Shown piece after piece: positions 21,151 through 31,211 of a stretch of 64,000 bases of DNA (positions are counted from its first letter, which is position 1; the number at the start of each line of letters is the position of its first letter). The notes below the pieces were generated by a model. It did no database searches. It saw only the letters and a list, made by a program, of their open reading frames with translations, and was not told the origin of the DNA. The DNA is from Rhodocollybia butyracea. Taxonomy: Eukaryota > Basidiomycota > Agaricomycetes > Agaricales > Omphalotaceae. The translations under genes and the position numbers were made by a program. Location of the stretch: NCBI GenBank assembly GCA_015501585.1, contig JADNRY010000057.1, positions 124,001 to 188,000 of the forward strand. The letters are read 5' to 3'.

Positions 21151-22556
21151 ATGTCCGAAGTCAATGTCCCACCGCATAGTCCGTTGGACTCCAGAAGCTC
21201 GGCTTCTTTGCACTCTCCGACATGCTCTTTGTTCGAATCTGCCTATCAGATACTTTCCACAGAATTCCTCGCCAAAAGCCGCCACAACAATATTCCCGAC
21301 TCTCCTGCTGCTCGAGACAGGCTACGTGTTCTAATCACTCAGACCCGAAGTGATCTGGGAACATGCTTGGAGAGTACGAGTCGTAGCCAGATTTCGAGGG
21401 TCCTGGAACTGCAGGAGTCTCTGTTGGCTCCCATTCGAACCCTTCCCTCGGATATTTTGATAGATATCTTTCAACTAGTCATCGAGACATCCAGTGAACC
21501 TGGTATTACCTACTCCTGGAAAACCTGGAGGTCTACCAAGCTATCTGGGCGTATTTATCCGCTCACCTGGATCTGCTTTCGATGGCGAGACGAGTCTCTT
21601 TCACACTCAGCCTTCTGGTCCGGGATAACATTTAACTATGGCTTGGATGTGCAACCCAGTCCTGAAGTGAGTGCATTTCTGTGCGAATGTATTTTGCGAT
21701 CTGGAGATTCGGTGCCTATGAATATTTATCTTTCTTCAAGAGGGTATGGGAGCGCTCCAGCTGTCGTTGCCATGTTGGTAGCACGCGCTCACAGATGGAG
21801 GGAGGCTTCTTTGTTCTTTGTGTCCCCACAACAGTTTCACAGCATGTTCCCTTTCAAACCCTCCTCTACACGGTTTCCTCTTCTTGAAAATCTGTCAGTT
21901 CAATGTGATGATTATTGGATAGATCCAGTCCCGAATCCAATCTTGGAGTGTCATCCTCCTCTCCAGAAACTGTGTTTATGGAGCCTCTCAGAGTCGTACA
22001 TCGATCTCATAGCGGGTCAAAACTTGAAGGTCTTGACCCTACACCGCTACTATGGTGTATCTCTTGCTAGATTACTTCTCATGTTCACTCGTTTAGAGTC
22101 CTTGACACTCGAATCGTTCTATTTCAGAGGGAACCCTGATGCCCAACAAATCCCCTGTCAATCCTCACTTTTGAACCTGGAAATCGGTTCCATCGATAAT
22201 GGGCCTGGGCCGGTGTTACGCTCCCCAAGTTGACCAAACTGCATGCTACACTGCTTGGCCTCGTTGATTGTGGTCGCTGGGAATCAGCTTCTGCAGCTGA
22301 CACTTCTCTTGGTGAGCTGAAAGAGGTAGTACAGCGGTCAGAGTGCGCATTACAGTGTGTCAAACTGATAACACACGCGGAAGATTACGATGGGGAAGAT
22401 CATGGTATATGGCCCGAGTCTGTACTCGAAATGGTGGAGTACTTTTTCGGGGATTTGCTGGTGAAAGCTGAAGGCGATTCATTGGGGACCAGCCACTGCA
22501 GGATTGGAAGGATTATGTATCTGATCATGTATCTCTTTACGGATAAGTACCGTTAA
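21151..22556 (+). pseudogene. F-box family gene with C-terminal frameshifts
   Basis: From the ATG at 21151 the frame is open for 360 codons: MSEVNVPPHSPLD, SRHNNIPDSPAARDRL, F-box ESLLAPIRTLPSDILIDIFQ, CFRWRDESLSHSAFWS. It then loses one base near 22200, inside the block that should read N-G-A-W-x-x-V-T-L-P-K-L, and ends at a premature stop. The family sequence continues in another frame from 22230 (SLGELKEVVQRSECALQCVK). A second indel near 22475 changes the last residues. The F-box and most of the leucine-rich part stay in frame, so a truncated protein could still be made. Confidence 0.8.
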
Positions 22557-22685
22557 ATATAGAATTTATCTCATTGAGTAAATTCAGAACTAAGACACTC
22601 TTTGTTTGACCAACTAACGTGCATGAGTATTCGCATTTTAGTTGGAAGTAATGATGTTGCTACTACTTGGCGGGGCAACGTGAAC

Positions 22686-22691
22686 CACGTG
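22686..22691 (+). promoter_or_regulatory. CACGTG E-box
   Basis: CACGTG followed by TCCCGCG lies 28 bp before the ATG at 22720. The sequence ACGTGAACCACGTG suggests a doubled motif as at 21114. Confidence 0.45.
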
Positions 22692-22719
22692 TCCCGCGTG
22701 CGCGTTGCTTACAACCACC

Positions 22720-22944
22720 ATGTCCGAAGCCAACGTTCAACCGCATGCTAGTTGGTTGTGCTCTGGAACCTTGACTTCCTCACATTCTCTGGCATACTCT
22801 TCCCTCGAACCTTCCTACCAGGCACTTCACACAGAATTCCTCGATAAAAGCCGCCGCACCGATAATCCAGACTCCCTATGCCCGAGCTATCGAAGGGACC
22901 TGGAAACATGGTCGGAGAGTTCCCGGTACAATAATGCACTCTAG
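22720..22944 (+). pseudogene. F-box family gene truncated before the F-box
   Basis: The ATG begins an open frame with the family start (MSEANVQPHAS) and the block LEPSYQALHTEFLDKSRR. It then diverges and stops after about 74 codons. Family similarity ends abruptly near 22925, where sequence matching the reverse complement of about 40740-40870 begins. No F-box is encoded. Confidence 0.75.
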
Positions 22945-23760
22945 CCCGTTGATTCGAACCCCACGCAGGCCATTCGAACTCTGGAATCCAACATTCGTTC
23001 ATCCGCTGACGCGTCCTAACTGCTTGGAGAAATCGATGAAACTCTTGAGGATCGGCTATGAGACGCGAGAGACATTGATTTTCGAGGCATGATGTTGGAA
23101 GGCAGGTCTGCAACGTGTAATTACGAGTCGACAGTCTGACCGAGCAAAGGGACGTAATTTGGCGGGAGGAATAAGTCGACGAGGGAATTTTATAACTGGA
23201 GCACCAGGGTGCGCTTGGGCGGGATCCTAACTTGTGGCTAGCGCGTTGGAAATGAAGGTTCTTCAGAGGTATGATCCGTACTCCTGCATTCACCTCTGTA
23301 TGACAAGATTTCCTAGTATCAGGAGCATCTCTTATCCTCGACGTTCAATAAAGTACCTCCGCTAATGTGGGCTTTGATTCTCTTCATAATGATAATGCTG
23401 AATCATGGGCTCCGAGAAAAATTTACCATATCCCCTCCCTCGAAGACTGTCCGAGTATTCTTGATTTTCGGAATCATTCATCAACTTCAAGTCTGCACCA
23501 GTGGCTAAACCTATTCACACTCCCTCAACAGATATCGCCCTGGCTTACAAGCTGAAAGTAGATTGATGTAAAACGATTGAGAGACGTATTAATACAATAA
23601 AGAGTGCTTCAGCCAACCCTCTTAACGACGTTTCCGTGAACATCGATTCAAAAGAGGACTACTGACTGAGGAACTTATGATATAATGCCTGGGCTAGTGA
23701 TATTGGTGAGTACATTATCTTGGTTGCGTGAACACTCTCAGCTCTGCTAGTTGGAGCACG
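22930..23760. repeat. Segmental repeat, copy 1
   Basis: It shares long stretches with 28240-29160: CGCGAGAGACATTGAT, TGTAATTACG, GACAAGATTTCCTAGTATCA, TTCGATTCTCTTCATAA, and AAGTGC/GCTTCAGCCA. Its left 115 bp is the inverse of about 40740-40870, sharing CGCTGACGCGTCCTA and GAACCCCACGCAGGCCAT. An antisense frame in it resembles one in the copy at 28041-28418 (shared NYTLQT/NYMLQT and ENQCLSRL/EYQCLSRL). The repeat may therefore derive from coding DNA. Confidence 0.7.
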
Positions 23761-23873
23761 TCCTTTTTTTCCTACTAACCTATTTTACTTGCAAAGCGAC
23801 GCGACTTATAAATAGATCGTGGAGTGACAACTACCAAGTTGAACGAACGGTCCACGAAACGATGAGAAGAAAA

Positions 23874-23881
23874 CCATGTGA
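23874..23881 (+). promoter_or_regulatory. CCATGTGA octamer
   Basis: CCATGTGACCCG lies 53 bp before the ATG at 23935, in a leader almost identical to those of the copies at 19233 and 29326. Confidence 0.45.
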
Positions 23882-23934
23882 CCCGATAGTGAGGCGACCG
23901 GGGCGGTACTTCTTTCCAGTGTCCATCCATCACC

Positions 23935-25511
23935 ATGGGATCCATGCGCTGGTCAAACTGGTCAAACGCACCATACTCCCCTCAAAGCGGACACATAAAC
24001 AACCGCTTGCAACCAGTGGCACCATCACGTCCGATGCTAACGTTCCACCGTATAAGTTGGACCCAAAGGCTTGACATCCTCGCATTCTCCAACCCACTCT
24101 CCAACCCACTCTCCAACCCACTCTCCAACCCACCCTCCAACCTACTCTCCAACCCACCCTCCAACCTACTCCCTCCCTCCAACCTACTCAGCAACCTACT
24201 CAACAGCCTACTCTCTCCTCGAATCTGCATACCAGGCACTCTACGCGGAATTCCTCGCCAAGAGCCGCCAAAACGATATTCCTGACTCTCCTGTTGCCCG
24301 GGATAGGCTACATGCTCTGATCGCTCAGACCCGAAGCGACCTGCAAACATGCTCGGAGAGTACCATCCATAACCTAATTTCTCGGGTCCTGGAACTTCAG
24401 GAATCTCTGTTGGCTCCCATTCGAACCCTTCCCTCAGAGGTGTTGACAGAAATCTTTCGATCAGTCCTCGCGTCAACTCATGGTATTCGCTACTTCTCCT
24501 GGAGGCCTACCAAGCTATCTGGGCGTATCTTTCCCCTCACCTGGATCTGCTTTTGGTGGCGTAACGCGGCTCTTTCATGCTCTACCTTCTGGTCCACAAT
24601 AACGATTCATTACGATTCTTCGCATGCTGTACACACTACTCAGGCATTTGTAATTCTGACTCAATGCATCTGGCGATCGGGCATCTCGGTGCCTATGAGC
24701 GTCAATATTGGTTTGCGGGGAGTTGGGAGTCCTCCAACCATCATTGCCATGTTGGTAGCGCGCGCTCACAGATGGAGACACGCTAAATTGATCTTTGGCC
24801 CAGGGTCTCTACAACTGATTGGCAACCTCTTCCGTACAAAATTTCCTCTTCTAGAAGATCTGGTATTTGAATGTGATGGACTAGATTCTATCAAGAATCC
24901 AATCTTGGAGCGTCGTCCTCCTCTCCGGAGACTGAAACTAACACAGCTCTCGGAGTCATATGCACATGTCATAGCGAGTAGAAACTTGAAGGTATTGGAA
25001 GTGGGTTCATACAGTGGGGTATCTCTCGCCAAGTTACTCCGCATGTGCCCTTGTTTGGAGTTCTTGGAGCTCAGATCTTTTGAATCCACAGGCTATCCTG
25101 ATACTAATCGCCCTTGCCAGTCCTTCCTCTTGTCCTTGTCCTTGTCCTTGGAGATTCGTGGAGGCGTTGCGAATGGGCCCTGGGAGTGTGTTACACTACC
25201 CAAGTTGACCGATCTGCGTATTAGATTGCCTTCCCTTTTCTCTTGGCGAAGAAGCAGATAGCATTAGCACCCGTGCTACCCTTAGCGAGCTGAAAGAGGT
25301 ACTAATGCGGTCAGGGTGTGCATTACAGCATGTCAAACTGTTTCCGGCCTCATATGGTGGTGGAGCTCGATGGCCCGGGGCTCTGCTCGCAACGTTGGAG
25401 CAGTTTTTCGAGGGTTTGCAGCCAAACCCGAGGGGTGTTTTGTTGCTCGCTTGCCAGTGGAGGAATGGAAGAAACTATATCTTACATGATGGTGATGATT
25501 GCGTAGATTGA
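23935..25511 (+). pseudogene. F-box family gene with N- and C-terminal frameshifts
   Basis: The leader and first codons match the MGIR-type paralogues, but one G is missing right after the ATG, so the extension (ALVKLVKRTILPSKRTHKQ) reads in another frame. A second single-base loss near 24062 returns to the family frame. From there a long frame is open to 25261: ESAYQALYAEFLAKSRQN, F-box ESLLAPIRTLPSEVLTEIFR, CFWWRNAALSCSTFWS. A one-base insertion near 25245 stops it. The tail continues in a third frame (LQHVKLFPASYGG), and another single-base loss near 25425 puts the last residues in a further alternative frame ending DDCVD. It is probably non-functional. Confidence 0.8.
24085..24200 (+). 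repeat. 12-bp minisatellite inside the F-box coding sequence
   Basis: About nine copies of a 12-mer, CCAACCCACTCT, with CCAACCTACTCT and CCAACCCACCCT variants, follow each other. Because the unit is a multiple of three it keeps the frame and encodes SPTH, PPTH and PPTY units. Paralogues have a single SHSPTYSP-like copy at the same place. Confidence 0.9.
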
Positions 25512-25519
25512 TTGTTTTG

Positions 25520-26200
25520 GCATCGTTCGCTGTGTTTTTTGATACTTGAAGACAACTTGTAGGATTCCGTTCCATATAACTACCTTAGGTATTTTCCATA
25601 TTCAAGTTCACTTATGGTGAGCTTAATCCAGTGGCTATCATTATAGCGAAGTACTCTTTTTTGGAAAAAAATCTAGAACACTCCATCTTACTTATTTTCA
25701 AGATACATTCATCCACTGACACTATAACTTTATGCACGAGCGCACTTCAAACCAGCTGCAAGTAGCAGCTAAAAAGCAATCTGTTCAAGGAAATGAACCG
25801 CATCTGCAAACGGAACGATATTTGAATGCTATAGGCGTCTCTCGTCACTTGCGTTGAACGGATTGAGTCGAGAAGTGCACCTACCTGTCCCGAAGCACCA
25901 AATATGAAATTTAAACTATCCCATTCAACTTGCAAACAGTAATTGCTTCTCGTTGTACCCGAAAGGTGGTTCAGGAAGAACAAAAGAGGTATTCAGTAGT
26001 ACAAAGTCGAAGCATTTTGCCTGGACGCATTCGTGAACGTAAAACTGTACATAGAATCAAATGGTATCAAATGATATTAAGGGTACCAAGATATGATTGT
26101 TTCGTACGAGAAGAATCCAGCAATGTCTCAAGAAAGTACACCCATCCTACAACATGAGGTATGAGCAATTAGACAAATGAAAAAAAAGCACAACTACAAA
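25520..26200. other. Intergenic between convergent genes, no supported gene
   Basis: It begins with the shared F-box 3' flank (GACAACTTGTAGGATTCCGTT near 25550). After that only short frames without motifs are seen. Confidence 0.45.
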
Positions 26201-26229
26201 GCCTCCGCCTCTGGAGTCTACCCACCCGA

Positions 26230-27910
26230 TTATGTTACCGGTTGTTCCACTTCATCCCAATACACCGCTTTCACCACGTCCCGGAACGTATCCACCTGAA
26301 AGGCAGTCACAGTACATCCTCTAAATTCTATCTTTTCCAACTCGCTTCCTCTCTGCTTTCGATTACCCAGACACTTCTGCAGTTTAGGAAAGAACGTCGA
26401 ATTGCCGCTGTATACCGAGACGTCTTTCAAACACGGGAAAAAACTAGAGTGCCATTCTCGTCAAACGTCATGCTGTCCAGTGCGACGGCTATGGGATCTA
26501 GCGTTTGATCACCGATATTGGATATTGAGAGCGTATCGACATTCTGCATGTTGCGGAATAGGGCGATAATCTCGTGGTAATGCCAAATTCGCAATACACC
26601 AGCGATAGTTCCTTTATGCCCTTCGTACAAGGAAGAGCATCAAACACGGCATTCAGCGTCTGGATATAGTTCCATACTGAAGGGAACGCAACCGGGAGAC
26701 TCAAGTCCCAGCTTATCGGTGAGCCTTCGATGCTTTCCCTCGAGGCAAACATTAACGGAGCCGGGCTTGGTGAACGAGTCATGAGGTAAAATGTAAAGCT
26801 TGGTGAAAGGACCATGTGAACCGGCCTCGTTCTTGAGAGGAGAAAGATGTCGGGTAAGCGAAGGAAGAAGATCACAGGCTTCCTTTCCATCTCGAATACT
26901 CGGGTCAGTTCTATTCCATGCGTGGCAAGATATGTGAATCGAGGCTGTTACAGGAACGGAATAGACATTCGAGGACCTGGAACACAGTCTAAAACTCGAC
27001 CAGCTAGCGTGAAGTCAGCAAGATGTACAAGCTTTCCGACACGAGTAGGAGAAGGGAGAGGGAATACGGGAGAATCCAAATATGGGGAGACAGTATTCGA
27101 GGCTGAGAATCGTCAGAAGGGGATTCTGGTCGATTATGTCGAGAAGTTGGGACATGGATGGTAGAAACTCTGTGGTACCGTATGCCTTAAACGGCTTAAG
27201 TGAAAGTCGGAGCGAGGTGAGTGACTTCAAGTTCGGACAGTCCCAGGATATAATACAGTGATGTCAATGTGAGACGAGACAGCCTAGGAGTTTGTCCATC
27301 AAAGAGTATGGGAGGTATCGGGATGGGGGGTTCCGGCGAAATAAAATCCAAATGTCTGTGCTCTGAGACTGAGAAGCTCCAGCAATCGGTGCGGGTTCGG
27401 TCAAACAGGACGACAGATATGTGACTTCGTCTTCTGGACCCGATAGAGTGAGTTCCTGGAGATGAAAATATGTGTTTAGGGACATAAGCCTTGACTTCGG
27501 GGCCTATTCTGGACGAGTCGTCACGACAATGAGCCCACAGGAAGATAGGTGCAAACCATGGCTCGTTCCATCATGGTGATCATCCACTCAGGACCAAGTT
27601 CAAAAGCGATGTGGGACCATAGACGAGGAGTAGCAATTGCGGTTTCACGGAAGCGTTGGCAAACAAAAGTGACCTGCATGACGGTGAGTGATTTTTACAA
27701 AAACTATAGCGTTAGAAAGCGCACTTGTATAAAGCCCAAATACTTTTTTTTCTCTGTTTCTGACTCATGATACACCCAAGGTGGATCGATATCCTTCAGT
27801 GATAGAAATATATTGCTCAGGATCTCGGATGGTAGGCCGCATATGGGTGATGTCGATGAATAGCTGTTCGAGTCACTGCGAGCCGCTACTGAGGCAGGAT
27901 CTATCGACAA
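26230..27910 (-). pseudogene. Second-type F-box gene, decayed or intron-containing
   Basis: On the minus strand, downstream of about 27910, a frame reads CGLPSEILSNIFLSLKDIDPPW, a classical fungal F-box. An intron-like stretch (donor near 27770, acceptor CATGCAG near 27680) leads to VTFVCQRFRETAIATPRLWS, the usual V-C-x-R-W-R and W-S continuation. Further pieces are LTLSGPEDEVTYLSS (27264-27485), DCPNLKSLTSLRLSL and LLTILSLEYCLP (27015-27230), and LEKIEFRGCTVTAFQVDTF near the end. They lie in three frames with several apparent single-base shifts, so I call it a pseudogene; extra introns are possible. It is unlike the array family and is the only F-box gene on this strand. The start codon is unclear. 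Confidence 0.6.
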
Positions 27911-28239
27911 TTAGCTGCTTTAAGAGAATCAACTGCGCTGAATACACAACGCACCTATTTCTCTCGCCGACATGGAAATACTGGGTATAACGAGATAAGT
28001 CGACAGCAAAACAACTGGAAAATGTACTCACAGCGAAAAGTTATGGAAAGTCTGGGTTTGAGATCTGATATAGATAGTTTGCACATGCACGAAGTATTTC
28101 CTTCAAGCAAAGACTTCTCTTTGCACGCCGTGGTCGGACAAAAAAAACGATGAAGATGTTCGCAAACAAGGACTTACGAACAGCGCGTGACGTCACAGCG
28201 CCTGATCTCACTCGTGTGCTTATGGGTGCTTTTTCAAAT

Positions 28240-29160
28240 GATGCGTGAAGAATCTGAATTTGGTAGAGTTCTTGGAGATCGGTTAAAAGACGCGAGAGAC
28301 ATTGATATTCGGAGAATGGGGTTGGAAGTCGGGTCTGTAACATGTAATTACGTCTGACTGAAGCAAAAAGATACTTTATCGAGGAAAATGTCTCTGGGAT
28401 TATAACTGGGCTGAGCACGGCCAGGAGTTTAACATGGGAGATGAAGGTTCCTTAGAGGTATGATACATACTCTTGCATGCACCTTGATAAGACAAGATTT
28501 CCTAGTATCAGGAGGTAGCATCCTCCGTGCACATTGGGCGTAGACAGCAGCCATTAGCGGGATCCTCGAAGTTCGATAAAGTACTTGCGTTCATTTATGC
28601 TTCGATTCTCTTCATAACAATTAATGCTTCTACGCAGACCGCTTGTAGTCTGTAAATGCACCTGGACACCCTGTGGAACGCGTCCCAGGTGAAATATCTA
28701 TCATTCTGAAGGGAAATTTATGAAAGTCGACCATATGGCGTCCTTTCAGCTGCAAATGTTCATTTTCTCTCCCCGAAGACTATCCGAATTATCTCTGTAT
28801 TCTCGACTCTCGGAATCATTCGACAACTTCTTGAAGTCCATATCGGTGGCCAAATCTATTCATCCTCCATCACCAGATATTTCACCAGCTTACAAGCTCA
28901 AGTAGATCGAGACCCAATGATTGGGGGATATATAAGGCAATCAGAACGCTTCAGCCATACCTCTTATCAAGTGCAATAGACGTTTCTGTGCACATTGAAT
29001 CAAAAGATGATCTTAGTGACTGGAGTACCGGAGAACGAGACTCCCACACTCGCTATTCGAGTCTGACAGAGATTGAACCTACGATATAACAACTCCCCAC
29101 CAGGGTGGTGCTATTGGTATGTACATACTACAATATATCACGCTGAAGAGCATTCTCAGT
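28240..29160. repeat. Segmental repeat, copy 2
   Basis: It is homologous to 22930-23760 in the same orientation and precedes an MGIR-type F-box gene as that copy does. A third, partial copy is at 40440-41160 (shared GGAAATTTATG, ATATGGCGTC and CCGAAGACTATCCGA). Confidence 0.7.
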
Positions 29161-29264
29161 GCTACTAGGTGGAGGACGTCGCAAAGCGACGCGACTTATA
29201 TATAGATCGCGGGAGTGATAATTCCCAAGTTGAACAAACGGTCCACGAAACGATGAGAAGAAAA

Positions 29265-29272
29265 CCATGTGA
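29265..29272 (+). promoter_or_regulatory. CCATGTGA octamer
   Basis: CCATGTGACCCAC lies 53 bp before the ATG at 29326, in the leader conserved with 19233 and 23935. Confidence 0.45.
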
Positions 29273-29325
29273 CCCACTAGTGAAGCAACCGGGCCGGTAC
29301 TTCCTTCTAGTGTCCATCCGTCACC

Positions 29326-30798
29326 ATGGGGATCCGTACGCTGGTCAAGCAGGTCAAACGAACCATACTCCCTTCAAAGCGGACACATAAACAACCGCTT
29401 GGAACCAGTGGCACGAGCACGTCCGAGGCCAACATTCCACCTCATAAGTTGGACTCCAAAGGCTTGACTTCCTCGCATCTTCCGACGTACTCTCCCCTCG
29501 AATCTGCCTACCAGGCACTCTACACAGAATTCCTCGCAAAAAGCCGCCATAATGATATTCCTGACTCTCCTGTTGCCCGGGATAGGCTACATGCTCTGAT
29601 CGCTCAAACCCGAAGCGACTTGCAAACATGCTCGGACAGTACCATTCGTAGCCAAATTTCTCGGGTCCTGGAGCTGCAGGAATCTCTGTTGGCGCCCATT
29701 CGAACCCTTCCCTCAGACGTGTTGACACAAATCTTTCAGTCAGTCCTAGCGTTAACCCTTGATCCTGGAATTCTCCACTCCTCCTGGAGTGGTCACAAGC
29801 TATCTGGGCGTATCTTTCCGCTCACCTGGGCCTGCTTTTGGTGGCGTGATGCGGCTCTTTCATGCTCTGCCTTCTGGTCCACAATAACAGTTCATTATGA
29901 CTCTTCTGATGCGGCACCCATCCCGCAAGTGTCTGCATTTCTGACTGAATGTATATTGCGATCGGGAGTCTCGGTGCCTATGAGCACCAGTATTGATTTA
30001 CAAGGCGTTGAAAGTCCTCCAGCTGTCATTACCATGCTGGTAGCGCGCGCTCACAGATGGAGACAGGCTAAATTGATTTTTGGCCCCGGGTCTCTACAGA
30101 TGATTGGCAACCTCTTCTCTTTTAAACCTTCCCCTACAAAATTTCCTCTTCTTGAAGATCTGGTGTTTGAATGTGATGGACTAGATTCTATCCAGAATGC
30201 AATCTTGGAGTGTCGCCCTCCTCTCCAGAAACTGAAACTAACCAAGCTCTCGGAGTCATATATAGATGTCATAGCGAGTAGGCACTTGAAGGCCTTGGAG
30301 GTTCGCTCCTACAGTGGTGTATCTCTCGCCAAGCTACTCCACATGTGCCCACATTTGGAATCCTTACACCTCAAATCTTTCATATCCACAGGGAAACCCG
30401 ATGATAATCAAATCCCTCATCAGTCCTCCCTTGTATCCTTGGAGATTCGTGGAGGCGTTTCAGATGGGGCCTGGAAGTGTGTAACCCTACCCAAGTTGAC
30501 GGAATTGAGTGTTAGACTGCCTTCCCTTTTCTCTTGGGAAGAAGCGGATAGTGTTTTCACACGTGCTACTCTCAGCGAGCTGAAAGAGGTACTAATGCGG
30601 TCAGGGTGTGTATTACACCAGGTTCATGTGTTTCTGGCCTCATATGGTGGTGGAGCTCGATGGCCTGTGGCTCTACTCGCAATGTTGGAGCAGTTTTTCG
30701 GGGTTTGCCAGCCAAGCCTGAGGGGTGTTTTGTTATTCACATGCCACTGCAGGAATGGAAGAAACAATATCTTGTATGATGATGATTGCGTTGATTGA
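29326..30798 (+). CDS. F-box family protein with basic extension and shifted C-terminus, 490 aa
   Basis: This is an open single-exon gene of the MGIR subgroup (MGIRTLVKQVKRTILPSKRT). The old family start codon is replaced by ACG. It has SPLESAYQALYTEFLAKSRHN, an F-box at about 118-160 (ESLLAPIRTLPSDVLTQIFQ), CFWWRDAALSCSAFWS, and leucine-rich segments including RPPLQKLKLTKLSESYIDV. Near 30695 one base is missing relative to paralogues (TTTTTCGAGGGTTT there, TTTTTCGGGGTTT here). The family ending PEGCF-x-x-x-MP-QEWK is replaced by SLRGVLLFTCHCRNGRN...DDDCVD. The changed tail still stops promptly, so a full-length protein with an unusual C-terminus is likely. The role is inferred as an SCF substrate receptor. 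Confidence 0.8.
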   Translation: MGIRTLVKQVKRTILPSKRTHKQPLGTSGTSTSEANIPPHKLDSKGLTSSHLPTYSPLESAYQALYTEFLAKSRHNDIPDSPVARDRLHALIAQTRSDLQTCSDSTIRSQISRVLELQESLLAPIRTLPSDVLTQIFQSVLALTLDPGILHSSWSGHKLSGRIFPLTWACFWWRDAALSCSAFWSTITVHYDSSDAAPIPQVSAFLTECILRSGVSVPMSTSIDLQGVESPPAVITMLVARAHRWRQAKLIFGPGSLQMIGNLFSFKPSPTKFPLLEDLVFECDGLDSIQNAILECRPPLQKLKLTKLSESYIDVIASRHLKALEVRSYSGVSLAKLLHMCPHLESLHLKSFISTGKPDDNQIPHQSSLVSLEIRGGVSDGAWKCVTLPKLTELSVRLPSLFSWEEADSVFTRATLSELKEVLMRSGCVLHQVHVFLASYGGGARWPVALLAMLEQFFGVCQPSLRGVLLFTCHCRNGRNNILYDDDCVD

Positions 30799-31114
30799 TT
30801 ATTTTGGCATCGTTTGCTGCGTTTTGGATACTTTAAGACAACTTGTAGGATATCGTTTTCCATGTTACTACCTTGTATGTTTTCTATATTCATGTTCTCT
30901 TATGGTACGCTTGATCCGGTGGCTATTGAGCATTACTTATAGCGATATTTTTGAAGTACTTTTTATACAACATTTGAAACATTGCGGGAATCTTACTCAA
31001 TGCCAGTGAGCCTCCAGAAATCCACCACTCGGACGATGGGAGACTCTGCCAAACGTCGGTAAGTTTTACCAGTACTTATTCACATTTTAGCCCAACAATA
31101 TCATCTTTGATGAA

Positions 31115-31160
31115 TCACGTGAACCGCGCGCTTCAGGTTGCTTGCAACCACCAACAACTT
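31115..31160 (+). promoter_or_regulatory. Orphan F-box-type promoter
   Basis: TCACGTGAACCGCG followed by GCTTGCAACCACC is the exact type of leader found before F-box start codons, but no ATG-TCC or family coding sequence follows. The sequence just before it (30980-31090) is homologous to 39765-39870, which leads to the F-box fragment at 39924. An F-box copy has probably been lost here. Confidence 0.6.
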
Positions 31161-31211
31161 GGAATAGAAGTTATAGAACAGTTTATTTAATGATATCTAA
31201 TCTCAATGAGT

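Noticed and set aside
23982..24476. 164-codon antisense frame through the F-box copy at 23935
   Set aside because: It mirrors the minisatellite and the conserved N-terminal block. The same antisense frame appears opposite several paralogues and shows no independent coding signal.
29354..29728. Antisense frame opposite the F-box gene at 29326
   Set aside because: Shadow of the plus-strand gene. Codon usage and conservation follow the plus strand.
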